Of a stretch of 64,000 nucleotides of DNA, positions 47,404 to 56,004 are shown piece after piece; the stretch's first letter is position 1, and every line of letters starts with the position of its first letter. The stretch covers positions 1 to 64,000 of the forward strand of contig NZ_JAIMIA010000017.1 in assembly GCF_019966495.1 (NCBI RefSeq). Reading direction: 5' to 3'. This DNA is from Tateyamaria pelophila. Lineage in GTDB: Bacteria > Pseudomonadota > Alphaproteobacteria > Rhodobacterales > Rhodobacteraceae. Both the position numbers and the translations under genes were made by a program. Under the pieces are notes generated by a model. It was not told where the DNA came from and searched no databases. It saw only the letters and a program-made list of their open reading frames with translations.

Positions 47404-50400
47404 ATGAGTGGTGACTACAGCAAAGACAGCTTCGACGCCTTGCGGGACTACGCCGGTGTTTTCCTTCAACAGGGACGGCCCGTCCTGGACAGCGACTGGA
47501 ACGAAATGGTTGCAATCTTCGAACGGCGGATGCGCGCAGGAACGGTGGATACAATCGGTTGCGCGGTCGTGCCGCGTGAAACACCACGCGGTTTCGATAT
47601 CCGGTTCGGGGCTGGCGGGATCGAGGTCGGCGAAGGCCACTTTTATCTGGACGGCGTTCTGTATCAGAACCACGGGCGGGCGAATTTCTTCGGAAATGAT
47701 GCCGCGTCGCCAAACCCTGTCTTTGACCGGGCGCGCCCGGCAACAGAGGCCGGTGTGCCCGACCCCGAAGGCGTGCTGGACGAAATGATCGCGCGCCCCT
47801 CCGGCGACTATATCGCCTACAATGCGCAACCTTACTGGCCAACACCCGCGCCGATGCCGGATGCCGGAACACATCTGGCCTATCTGGTAGGCTGGCAACG
47901 GGATGTCACGCCGATACAGGCCCCCGATTTGCTGGACCCGGCCCTTGGCGGAGTTGACACGACGACACGCCAGCAGTCAGTCTGGCAGGTCCGCATCCTG
48001 CCCAATGTCGGGACGACAGCCACCTGTTCAACACCGGACGATGACCTGATCGGCTGGACCGAAACCACGGCTCCTTCCACGGCCCGGCTGACCACCGACA
48101 CCATCGATGTCGAAGAACCCGAAGACCCCTGCCTTGTCCCGCCAACCGAAGGGTACACCGGGCTGGAAAATCAATTCTACCGCGTTGAAATCCACGCACG
48201 GCACAATAATGACGGGAGTGGGGACGCACCCGGCCAGGGTGACTGGGGGTTCAAGTTCAGCCGCGAAAACGCATCGGTCCAGTCCTCCATCGAGGCAATT
48301 GCAGCCGACAGCGAAAGCGTGACGGTGGGCCGCATTGGTCGCGATGAAGTCTTGCGGTTTGCGCCCGGTGACTGGGTTGAGGTCACCGACGACCTCCGGG
48401 AATTCAATCACCGCTCGGGCCAGATGCTGCGGGTTGCAGATGTCGACCCGGAAACCCGCGAAATCGAATTCGAAGGCCCCATCGAGGCCGACCTGATCCC
48501 TTCCGGTGCAGCGGATGACACGCTGGCATCCCGTCATACCCGCCTGATCCGCTGGGATCAGCAAGGCGTCATCCGGCTGGCTGACGAAACGGTGTGGATC
48601 GATCTGGATGCCGATGGATCGGACGGGTTGATCCCGGTGCCCGCGGACGGGACGGCTGTCGTGCTCGAAAACGGCATCACGGTCTCTTTCGCCACGGCAC
48701 CCGGGCCCGGAACCTATCGAGAGATCGACCACTGGCGGTTTTGGGCACGCACGGCTGGCACCCAAATCCAGATACTGCGGGACGCCCCGCCAGACGGTGT
48801 CCAACGACACTACGCACGGCTGGCAATCCTGACGCCCAATGGCATCAATGACTGTCGTACCTTCTGGCCCCCCTTGGTGACGGAAGGCGGTGAAGGCTGC
48901 GCCTGCACGGTTTGCGTCACAGCCGAGCTTCACAATTCGGGGCAGCTCACGATCAACGACGCAATCGCTCAGGTTGGCGATCTGGGTGGGACTGTCTGTC
49001 TGGAAGCTGGCTTCTATGCGCTGTCTCAACCCGTGCAGATCCGACAACGCAATGCGATCCGGCTTGTCGGGCAGGGGCTTGGGACAGTGCTGGGCTACCA
49101 GGGCGTCGGAGGTGCTGTTCAGGTTGAATCGTCAAACGATATCAAGCTGGAACGGTTTACGGTCATAGCCGAGCCCGGCAATTTGCCAACCAACGTACCG
49201 CCACCCGTGCACGGGGTGACAGGTGTGAATACAACCCTGTTTGCTTTGCGCCAGATCGGTGTGCTTGTCGCATCAGGAAATGCTTCTGATCGGTTTGATT
49301 TCGGCATCGCCATCGACGGGGTTCAGGTGGGCACCAAGATCGAAGAATGCATTTCAATTGCACCGCACGCGCTGGGGTCACGCTCCACTTACGGGCTCGA
49401 TCAGGATGGCGATCTGCAATTTGTCGCGCTGGCCGAGGTCCGTGTTCTCGATTGCATTCTCTTCGGCGGACGTCTTGGCGTACTTTTCGACCGCGCGGCC
49501 ATCAGCATCGCGGCGACGGTCCTGTCACGTAACCTTATCCTGTCGATTGGCAGCGGATTGCGCATCCGGATTGCCGAAATACCTGCGGCATCCTTGTCCA
49601 TCGACGCTTCGACTATCTTCGCGGGCGAGACCGCGGCCCTGCTGTCCGCAGGCACCCTGCGCGTGCAAGACTGTGAACTCACCGGGGGCGAAGACGTAGG
49701 CGATGGGCTGGTTCTGGCCGCGCCGTTGGTCCCGAACCTGATCGGAGACGCGCAGATCATCGGGAACACGGTGTTTGGCGTTGCCGGAGCAGGCATCCGG
49801 ATCTCTGGCGCGCATGATACGATGTTCATCAAGCGCAACATTATCCGGGACATCGGTCAGGCAGGCGTTTTGACGGATGCAGGCACGACGATCCGGCACC
49901 TGGCCGTTGACAACAATGCGATCGACCGGGTCGGCGTCACGGAAGGCGCGCAATTCGGTATTGGGATCGGCCTCACGGGCGTCGAGTCGGGTCAGGTTGT
50001 GGGAAACTCGGTCCGAAACGTCGGCGACGCCGGTTTCTCCGGTCAGATCTACGGCGGCATCGTCGTGCAGGCCGTGGGCAGCGTCGATATCAGTTCGAAC
50101 GTGATTTCAGACATCGGCAGCGGCCAACCGGAAAGCAGAGCGATGGGTATTTTTGCCCGTCAACCGTTCCTCGGGATCAACATCAACGCAAATCGGATAT
50201 TTGGAGCGCTAGAGGAAGGGGAAGGTACCGTCGACTGGCGTGCCATTATCATCGGTGACCCGACGCCAAATTTGCCCACAAGCGGCGATCTGGGCGTTGC
50301 GTCGGCGGGGTTCACGTCAGGCCTGCCGGGCAGGGCCGCAACGGCAGAAGTGTATTTCGCCGCTGAGGGACGCACATGGCGTGCCTCGGCGACGGACCTT

Positions 50401-50763
50401 GCGATTTTGTTGCCCTCAGTCGCATCGCAGATTACCGTAACCGCAAATCAGACCCGTGCGGCCAGGCTGTTGTCTGGCGCGATGATCAGCCTGTTTGATC
50501 CCGGCACACGCGGTATCACGTTTTCCAACAACCAGGTCGCTCTTGAGGCGCGTGGCGGGGTGTCGGAGATTGTCCTGCTGGGGGCACCGCGGGTTGCGGT
50601 ATCGTCCAACACCGTTGTGCACACGACCGATCTTCTTTCGATGCGCATTGTTACCGGATCTGAGGGGGCCGCGACGCCTGTGGGCAATATCACGACGGGC
50701 CGTATCCTTGTCGAACCGGGTGGAATGCCTGCAGCCTTTGCCCCACTGAATGTCAGAACCTGA
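47404..50763 (+). CDS. DUF6519 protein with beta-helix, fibre or receptor-binding candidate
   Basis: 1119 residues. The N-terminus GDYSKDSFDALRDYAGVFLQ then GRPVLDSDWNEMVAIFERRM is the DUF6519 signature seen at the end of tail-like clusters. Residues about 510-930 form a right-handed parallel beta-helix: AELHNSGQLTINDAIAQVGD, RVLDCILFGGRLGVLFD, NVISDIGSG. The remaining C-terminus is beta-rich. Such proteins are plausible surface-binding parts of the particle. No separate phage-type fibre or chaperone gene is present, so this is the best candidate for target recognition. Ribosome site AAGGAG precedes the ATG. Confidence 0.78.
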   Translation: MSGDYSKDSFDALRDYAGVFLQQGRPVLDSDWNEMVAIFERRMRAGTVDTIGCAVVPRETPRGFDIRFGAGGIEVGEGHFYLDGVLYQNHGRANFFGNDAASPNPVFDRARPATEAGVPDPEGVLDEMIARPSGDYIAYNAQPYWPTPAPMPDAGTHLAYLVGWQRDVTPIQAPDLLDPALGGVDTTTRQQSVWQVRILPNVGTTATCSTPDDDLIGWTETTAPSTARLTTDTIDVEEPEDPCLVPPTEGYTGLENQFYRVEIHARHNNDGSGDAPGQGDWGFKFSRENASVQSSIEAIAADSESVTVGRIGRDEVLRFAPGDWVEVTDDLREFNHRSGQMLRVADVDPETREIEFEGPIEADLIPSGAADDTLASRHTRLIRWDQQGVIRLADETVWIDLDADGSDGLIPVPADGTAVVLENGITVSFATAPGPGTYREIDHWRFWARTAGTQIQILRDAPPDGVQRHYARLAILTPNGINDCRTFWPPLVTEGGEGCACTVCVTAELHNSGQLTINDAIAQVGDLGGTVCLEAGFYALSQPVQIRQRNAIRLVGQGLGTVLGYQGVGGAVQVESSNDIKLERFTVIAEPGNLPTNVPPPVHGVTGVNTTLFALRQIGVLVASGNASDRFDFGIAIDGVQVGTKIEECISIAPHALGSRSTYGLDQDGDLQFVALAEVRVLDCILFGGRLGVLFDRAAISIAATVLSRNLILSIGSGLRIRIAEIPAASLSIDASTIFAGETAALLSAGTLRVQDCELTGGEDVGDGLVLAAPLVPNLIGDAQIIGNTVFGVAGAGIRISGAHDTMFIKRNIIRDIGQAGVLTDAGTTIRHLAVDNNAIDRVGVTEGAQFGIGIGLTGVESGQVVGNSVRNVGDAGFSGQIYGGIVVQAVGSVDISSNVISDIGSGQPESRAMGIFARQPFLGININANRIFGALEEGEGTVDWRAIIIGDPTPNLPTSGDLGVASAGFTSGLPGRAATAEVYFAAEGRTWRASATDLAILLPSVASQITVTANQTRAARLLSGAMISLFDPGTRGITFSNNQVALEARGGVSEIVLLGAPRVAVSSNTVVHTTDLLSMRIVTGSEGAATPVGNITTGRILVEPGGMPAAFAPLNVRT

Positions 50764-50778
50764 CCGGAGGAAAAACCC

Positions 50779-51324
50779 ATGCCGACAATGATCGGAAAAC
50801 TCGGGCGTGAGAAATCAATCGCCACATTGGCCAAACGCATTTACGCCATCGAAGGACGCAATGCGGACCTGATGCAACGCAAGGCGGAAAAAGCGCTGCT
50901 TGCCGCCAATCCACGGCTTTCGAAAAAGGAAGGGTTTCGGACCGGTTCGGCCATCAAAGTACCCCGGATCACCGGCCTCAAGGTCAAGGGAGATGTCGAA
51001 GAGGCCAAGGCGGATGGCTCAGGTGTCGTGGCGGAGAGTAGTTTGCGCCTGCAATTGCTCGCCAGTCGTATCGAAGACGGATTTCGGACTTCGCTGGACC
51101 GACAGGAACAAGCGCTCGAGAAATTGGCGGACCGGCAATTCATCACGCAGGCCCTCAAGTCGCTGCCCGACAATCGCGAGGTGCTCAAGTCGGCAGCCGA
51201 TCGCCTCAAAGAGCAAACGGTCAAGGATCAAGAGGCGGCGAAACGGTTTGAGACGGTGCTGAAGGAGGCCCAGGAAAGCCTGGCCGCGCTACAGGATTTA
51301 AGCAAAAGATTGCCCCGCCGGTAA
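50779..51324 (+). CDS. LysM-like and coiled-coil protein ending the eCIS operon
   Basis: 181 residues. Residues 10-65 (SIATLAKRIYAIEG, AEKALLAANPRLSKKEGFRT, GSAIKVPRITGL) have a LysM-like pattern. The remainder is charged coiled coil (RIEDGFRTSLDRQEQALEKL, AAKRFETVLKEAQESLAALQ). It lies 15 bp after the fibre candidate with CGGAGGA before the ATG. Possible roles are cell-wall attachment of the particle or a length-control helper; both are inferred. It converges on pssA with 13 bp between the stops. Confidence 0.65.
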   Translation: MPTMIGKLGREKSIATLAKRIYAIEGRNADLMQRKAEKALLAANPRLSKKEGFRTGSAIKVPRITGLKVKGDVEEAKADGSGVVAESSLRLQLLASRIEDGFRTSLDRQEQALEKLADRQFITQALKSLPDNREVLKSAADRLKEQTVKDQEAAKRFETVLKEAQESLAALQDLSKRLPRR

Positions 51325-51337
51325 ACGGCCCGAAGCA

Positions 51338-52105
51338 TCAATCCGGAGCGCGCGTATCCCGGTCTCTCAGTTCCTTGGCCTGTTTTGCCTGTGCGCGGTA
51401 GGAAAGCGGCAGCGAGATGAGATAGCAGATGTTTCCGGCGATCAAAGTGGGCCACGGATAGACCATCAAACAGACAATCAGCGAGACGAAGGCAACAATG
51501 GCCATAGGCAGATGGGACCGTTTGATCGACGCATGTTTGATCGAGAACGTGGGAACCGTACTGACGGCCAAAAGCCCCACACCGATAATATAGGCCGCCC
51601 GCAGCAGCGGAAGCTCCGTATTCTCCCAGCCATAAAGATGCATGAACACCGGCATAAGCGCGAGACACGCCAAGGCCGGGGCCGGCACGCCGACAAAAAA
51701 GTTGTCCTTGTTCAAGGCAACCTCTTCGCCCTTCGACGACAGGTTGAACCGCGCAAGCCGCAACGCGCAGCACACGGCCAGTACAAGCGTCGCAAGCCAG
51801 CCCAGATTTGCATATTCGGTACCCTGATACAGGGTGTGGTAGATCATGATCCCCGGCGCAATCCCGAAGTTGAAGAAGTCAGCCAGCGTATCAAGCTCGG
51901 CTCCGAATGGACTGGCGGTATCGAGAAACCGAGCAAGCTTTCCGTCCGCCGCGTCAAGGAACACAGCAAGCAGAATGAAATAGAGCCCTGCCTCGACATG
52001 TCCTTCCATACTCATCCGGACCGACGTCAAACCAGCGCAGATCGCAAATACGGTTACGACGCTGGGGATGATATGGCGCAGTTTGATACGGGCGGATTCG
52101 TTCAT
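51338..52105 (-). CDS. pssA: CDP-diacylglycerol--serine O-phosphatidyltransferase
   Basis: 255 residues from the ATG at 52105, which overlaps the psd stop by 4 bp. The CDP-alcohol phosphotransferase motif is complete: D51-x2-D54-G55-x2-A58-R59-x8-G68-x3-D72-x3-D76 ([10 protein letters not shown] and onward). About six to eight membrane segments. It makes phosphatidylserine from CDP-diacylglycerol and serine, the first committed step to phosphatidylethanolamine. Confidence 0.93.
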   Translation of the reverse strand: MNESARIKLRHIIPSVVTVFAICAGLTSVRMSMEGHVEAGLYFILLAVFLDAADGKLARFLDTASPFGAELDTLADFFNFGIAPGIMIYHTLYQGTEYANLGWLATLVLAVCCALRLARFNLSSKGEEVALNKDNFFVGVPAPALACLALMPVFMHLYGWENTELPLLRAAYIIGVGLLAVSTVPTFSIKHASIKRSHLPMAIVAFVSLIVCLMVYPWPTLIAGNICYLISLPLSYRAQAKQAKELRDRDTRAPD

Positions 52106-52794
52106 TCGGCGACACCGATGCGTTGTTTCTGGGGCGCTGCCAGATCCGCAAGGATGGTCTCGCCGGCCACGGCGGTCTGCCCGACAGCCACAAGCGGGGA
52201 TACGCCCGCAGGCAGATAAATGTCCAACCGACTGCCAAAACGGATCAAGCCAAAGCGGTAGCCCGCACCCACAGGATCCCCCACTTTCACGAAACATACG
52301 ATCCTTCGTGCCACCAACCCGGCGATCTGAACCACGCCGATGCGCGCGCCACTCGTCGTTTCGATGCTGAGACCATTGCGTTCATTATGCTCGCTTGCCT
52401 TGTCCAATGACGCGTTCACAAACTTGCCATGATGATAGACAATCTGGGTCACGGTGCCTGCAACGGGCGCGCGATTCACGTGGCAATTGAATACGTTCAT
52501 AAAGACCGAAACGCGCGTCAGTGCCGCGTCACCCAGATCAAGATCAGCGGGCGGAACGACGTCTTCGATCAGCGAAACGATACCGTCTGCGGGCGAGATG
52601 ACTAAATTCGGATCTTGCGGAATGATCCGCACCGGGTCGCGAAAGAAATAATAACACCAGACCGTCACCCCGCACCCCAGCCAGAACAGGGGCTCCCAGA
52701 GAAAGAACAGGCCAACGGAAATAGCGGCAAAGATCGCCACAAACTTCCGGCCTTCCTTGTGCATCGGGACGGCAACGATCTTGAGCATGTTCAT
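52102..52794 (-). CDS. psd: Phosphatidylserine decarboxylase, short proenzyme form
   Basis: 230 residues with one or two N-terminal membrane segments. The self-cleavage site Gly187-Ser188 lies in [14 protein letters not shown] and gives the pyruvoyl cofactor. Further conserved blocks are [20 protein letters not shown] and [20 protein letters not shown]. It decarboxylates phosphatidylserine to phosphatidylethanolamine and forms an operon with pssA. Confidence 0.93.
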   Translation of the reverse strand: MNMLKIVAVPMHKEGRKFVAIFAAISVGLFFLWEPLFWLGCGVTVWCYYFFRDPVRIIPQDPNLVISPADGIVSLIEDVVPPADLDLGDAALTRVSVFMNVFNCHVNRAPVAGTVTQIVYHHGKFVNASLDKASEHNERNGLSIETTSGARIGVVQIAGLVARRIVCFVKVGDPVGAGYRFGLIRFGSRLDIYLPAGVSPLVAVGQTAVAGETILADLAAPQKQRIGVAE

Positions 52795-52924
52795 CTATAG
52801 CGGTCTTTCACTCGGTCCAGCACTGCTGCACTAAGGCCAAAGACAGATAAACGCAATTCGCGAAAATTGGGCGCCGTGACAAATGACACTCAACCCAACG
52901 GTATTGCGTGCAGATGAAAATACC

Positions 52925-53317
52925 CTATGCCGACTTTGTATCCGGTTCCGGCAAATTGTCCTCCGGCACTTTGTACGTGGCCCAGGTTTCGTCGTTGACG
53001 GGGGGTGGCGGCGTTTCACAGGCTCGCTTGTGCATGTTCACCTTCGCAATGAAATTGGCCGAAATGGGTGCGGTGACAAACAAGAAGCTCATGATCAACA
53101 GTTCCTGGATCGACCAGCCTCCGCCATAGACCGAAGAGTATACCATCGAGGCCAAAAGAAACGCGCCAACGCCAATTGTACCGACCTTGGTCGGTGCGTG
53201 CAGCCGTGTCATTGAATCCTCAAATTTCAAAAGCCCGATCACCCCCACGAGCGAAAAAATCGACCCGATCAACAGGCACAATGCAACTATTATGATAGCG
53301 ATGAATTCCAGGATCAT
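52925..53317 (-). CDS. mnhG: Mrp Na+/H+ antiporter subunit G
   Basis: 130 residues, three membrane helices; GVIGLLKFEDSMTRLHAPTK, then VGTIGVGAFLLASM, is the MnhG signature. Last gene of the Mrp operon, overlapping subunit F by 4 bp. The hydrophilic C-terminal 30 residues are longer than the minimum. Confidence 0.92.
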   Translation of the reverse strand: MILEFIAIIIVALCLLIGSIFSLVGVIGLLKFEDSMTRLHAPTKVGTIGVGAFLLASMVYSSVYGGGWSIQELLIMSFLFVTAPISANFIAKVNMHKRACETPPPPVNDETWATYKVPEDNLPEPDTKSA

Positions 53318-53601
53318 TCGATGATATCCCCCCGTAGTACAAATCGCGCATAGGCAACGGTCGACACAAAGCCAAGCATGGCGATGATCAAGGAAACCTC
53401 GAAGTAGATCCGCGTTCCTTGCGCTACGCCCAGCAAGACAACCAAAGCGATCGCATTCACGACCATTGTATCAAGCGCGAGAATCCGGTCGCCCGTGCCC
53501 GGCCCTATCACCAGCCGGATCATCGACATGATTTGCGCAAGGATGACCACGACAAACGAAATAACGAGCGCTATGTTCATGAAGCCAAGGGCAAAGCTCA
53601 T
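53314..53601 (-). CDS. mnhF: Mrp antiporter subunit F
   Basis: 95 residues, three helices; MIRLVIGPGTGDRILALDTM is the family motif. Overlaps subunit E and G genes by 4 bp each. Confidence 0.92.
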   Translation of the reverse strand: MSFALGFMNIALVISFVVVILAQIMSMIRLVIGPGTGDRILALDTMVVNAIALVVLLGVAQGTRIYFEVSLIIAMLGFVSTVAYARFVLRGDIIE

Positions 53602-54098
53602 ACGAAAATCTCCTTGAGGCGGCGTTCGTAACGATTTTTGATTTCATCCCGGACAGCATCCGGATCATCCGTATGCAACACATGAACCAACAGACTGTGC
53701 CCTTCGTCCGACAGATCCGCCGAGACCGTACCGGGCGTGAGCGTAATCGTTCCGGCCAGGACGGTGATTGCTTCGGGCTGGACGAGATCCAGTGGAATGG
53801 CAATCCATGCCGGTTTCAATTCGGAATTTGGGACGGTCAGCACGATCTTGGCGACTTCGATATTTGCAACCATGATGTCCCACAACACAACCATCGCGTA
53901 GGAGAACATGTGTCCCAGACGGATCGTTTGCGGCCTGTCCGGCCACCAGGCTGCCGTGATCTGGGGAATGATTATTCCCAGGATCACGCCGAACACCACC
54001 ATCCCGGCAGAGACGTCGTTCTGCAACAGGGTCCAGACCACAACAAGCAGTAGAGTCAGCAGGGGGTGTGGCAAAAGCCAATTGAATGCCTTGGCCAT
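53598..54098 (-). CDS. mnhE: Mrp antiporter subunit E
   Basis: 166 residues from the ATG at 54098, chosen because it begins 1 bp after the subunit D stop (an in-frame ATG at 54122 lies inside it). Membrane segments at the N-terminus and the soluble end KPAWIAIPLDLVQPEAITVL then TLTPGTVSADLSDEGHSLLV are typical of MnhE. Confidence 0.92.
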   Translation of the reverse strand: MAKAFNWLLPHPLLTLLLVVVWTLLQNDVSAGMVVFGVILGIIIPQITAAWWPDRPQTIRLGHMFSYAMVVLWDIMVANIEVAKIVLTVPNSELKPAWIAIPLDLVQPEAITVLAGTITLTPGTVSADLSDEGHSLLVHVLHTDDPDAVRDEIKNRYERRLKEIFV

Positions 54099-54099
54099 G

Positions 54100-55650
54100 C
54101 TAGTGATCCTCCTTCTCATCATCGTACTCGCTCAATTTGCCCGGCGTGCCGACAACTGTTTCGATGTAAGGCTCCGGGGAGAAGAGCTGTGCGGATGTCG
54201 CAATCATATATCTATGCGCTTGCCCCGCAAACACAGTGTACACCACAAGCAGTGACAACAGGCCGGCCACCGCAACATAAGACAGCGTGGTTGGCATTTG
54301 CAAAGGCGCGTCATCCTCTGCGGGTTGCTCGCTTTGGGCCTTCCAGAACACGACGCTGCCCGCACGGGCAAATCCAACGATGATGAAAAGGCTGGACATC
54401 AGAATGATCGCCCATACCCACGCCATGTTCGCATTTTCATAGGCTGCACTCAGCACCATCAGCTTGCCGATAAACCCCGAAAGTGGCGGCAGACCGGCCA
54501 TCGCAATGGCCGCGACAAAGAAAACAGCGGCTGTCAAAGCCGCGCCGGACACCGGAGCCTGCGCATTCAGAACAAGATTGGCGCGCCCTGTGCGCACAAG
54601 ATCTACGATCAGGAACAGCGCGGCACCCGCCAGTGTCGAGTGCACGATATAGTACAGCGCCGCCGCAATGCTCTCCGGTGTGAACAGAGAGATGGCCACC
54701 ATGACCATGCCCATGGACCCAATGACGGAAAACGCCACAAGCCTGTCCAGTTTGCGCGCCGCCAACACGCCGAAGGCCCCAACCAAGAGCGACAGCAAAG
54801 CGGCCCACAAAAGCCAATGCGACTGCAAGCCGTGCGTCACAGCAAGATCGGGCGGGAAGATCATCGTATAGACCCGTATGATCGCGTAGGCACCGACCTT
54901 TGTCATGATTGCAAAGAGGGCGGCCACGGGTCCGGGCGCTTCGGCATAGCTGGACGGCAACCAGAAATGCAGCGGCACCACAGCCGCCTTGATCGCGAAC
55001 ACCAGCAAAAGCAGAACGGCAGCGACCCGAATACCGACGGTAGCCGTTTCATCGATCAATTGAACCCGCTGCGCGAGATCCGCCATATTCAGTGTCCCGG
55101 TCTCGGCGTAGATCGCGCCCAGCGCAAACAGGAACAGGGTCGAGCCGATCAGGTTGAACAACACGTATTGAACCCCAGCCCTCAGACGCGCGTCGCCGCC
55201 CGAGTGGATCATCAATCCGTAGGATGCGATGAGCAGGACTTCGAAGAAGACGAACAGGTTGAACAGGTCACCCGTCAGGAAGGCGCCCATGATCCCCATC
55301 AACTGGAACTGATACAGCGCATGGAAATGCCGCCCGCGCGTATCCCAATCCGAACCAATCGCATAAAGAAGTACGAACAGGGCCAGGATCGATGTCAGCA
55401 AGACCATCAGCGTCGAGAGCCTGTCGCCGACAATCACAATTCCAAAGGGCGCCGCCCAATCCCCGAGCTGGTACAGTATGACGGTGCCATCAGAGGCCTG
55501 CCAGGCCAGACCCGCCGCAATCGCGATAATGGCCAGAACACCCACAACGGAAAACACCCGCTGAATGCCCAGATGGTAGCGTGCCGCGAGGATAATGAAT
55601 GGGGCCATGATGGCCGGCAAAATGATGGGAGCGATGATCCAATGGGTCAT
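54100..55650 (-). CDS. mnhD: Mrp antiporter subunit D
   Basis: 516 residues, about 14 helices, related to NADH dehydrogenase ND4/ND5-type subunits. Visible: FLTGDLFNLFVFFEVLLIAS with the acidic residue in the membrane, AIKAAVVPLHFWLPSSYAEA, and GLPPLSGFIGKLMVLSAAYE. One of the two proton/sodium-path subunits. ATGA overlap with mnhC. Confidence 0.93.
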   Translation of the reverse strand: MTHWIIAPIILPAIMAPFIILAARYHLGIQRVFSVVGVLAIIAIAAGLAWQASDGTVILYQLGDWAAPFGIVIVGDRLSTLMVLLTSILALFVLLYAIGSDWDTRGRHFHALYQFQLMGIMGAFLTGDLFNLFVFFEVLLIASYGLMIHSGGDARLRAGVQYVLFNLIGSTLFLFALGAIYAETGTLNMADLAQRVQLIDETATVGIRVAAVLLLLVFAIKAAVVPLHFWLPSSYAEAPGPVAALFAIMTKVGAYAIIRVYTMIFPPDLAVTHGLQSHWLLWAALLSLLVGAFGVLAARKLDRLVAFSVIGSMGMVMVAISLFTPESIAAALYYIVHSTLAGAALFLIVDLVRTGRANLVLNAQAPVSGAALTAAVFFVAAIAMAGLPPLSGFIGKLMVLSAAYENANMAWVWAIILMSSLFIIVGFARAGSVVFWKAQSEQPAEDDAPLQMPTTLSYVAVAGLLSLLVVYTVFAGQAHRYMIATSAQLFSPEPYIETVVGTPGKLSEYDDEKEDH

Positions 55651-56003
55651 TTCGGCTCCTCCTTGGCGGTATTAGACGTGTCCACCGGATCGTCCACATG
55701 GTCGTCATCCGACCCCAGATAGGCGCCAAGCGCGATCATCACCACCACGGCCGTCATCCCAAAGGAAATCACAATGGCCGTCAGCACCAATGCCTGCGGC
55801 AGGGGATCGGTATAGGTCGAGACACCATCCTGAAGGATCGGCGGCGCGCCGACCTGCAGTCGCCCCGACGCAAAGAGGAACACGTTGACGGCATAGGTCA
55901 GCAACGAAATTCCCAAGATTACAGGAAAGGTGCGCAAGCGAAGCAGCAAATATATCCCGGCAGCCGTCAACAGGCCGATGGCAGAAGCGACGAGGAATTC
56001 CAT
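55647..56003 (-). CDS. mnhC: Mrp antiporter subunit C
   Basis: 118 residues, NuoK-like with three helices; GIYLLLRLRTFPVILGISLL and DPLPQALVLTAIVISFGMTA are characteristic. It begins 1 bp after the subunit AB stop. Confidence 0.92.
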   Translation of the reverse strand: MEFLVASAIGLLTAAGIYLLLRLRTFPVILGISLLTYAVNVFLFASGRLQVGAPPILQDGVSTYTDPLPQALVLTAIVISFGMTAVVVMIALGAYLGSDDDHVDDPVDTSNTAKEEPK

Positions 56004-56004
56004 A

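Noticed and set aside
27397-51324. Interpretation as a contractile-tailed prophage
   Set aside because: No capsid, portal, terminase, integrase or lysis genes. Presence of DUF4255, DUF4157, the AAA+ ATPase and PAAR-like protein is diagnostic of an eCIS.
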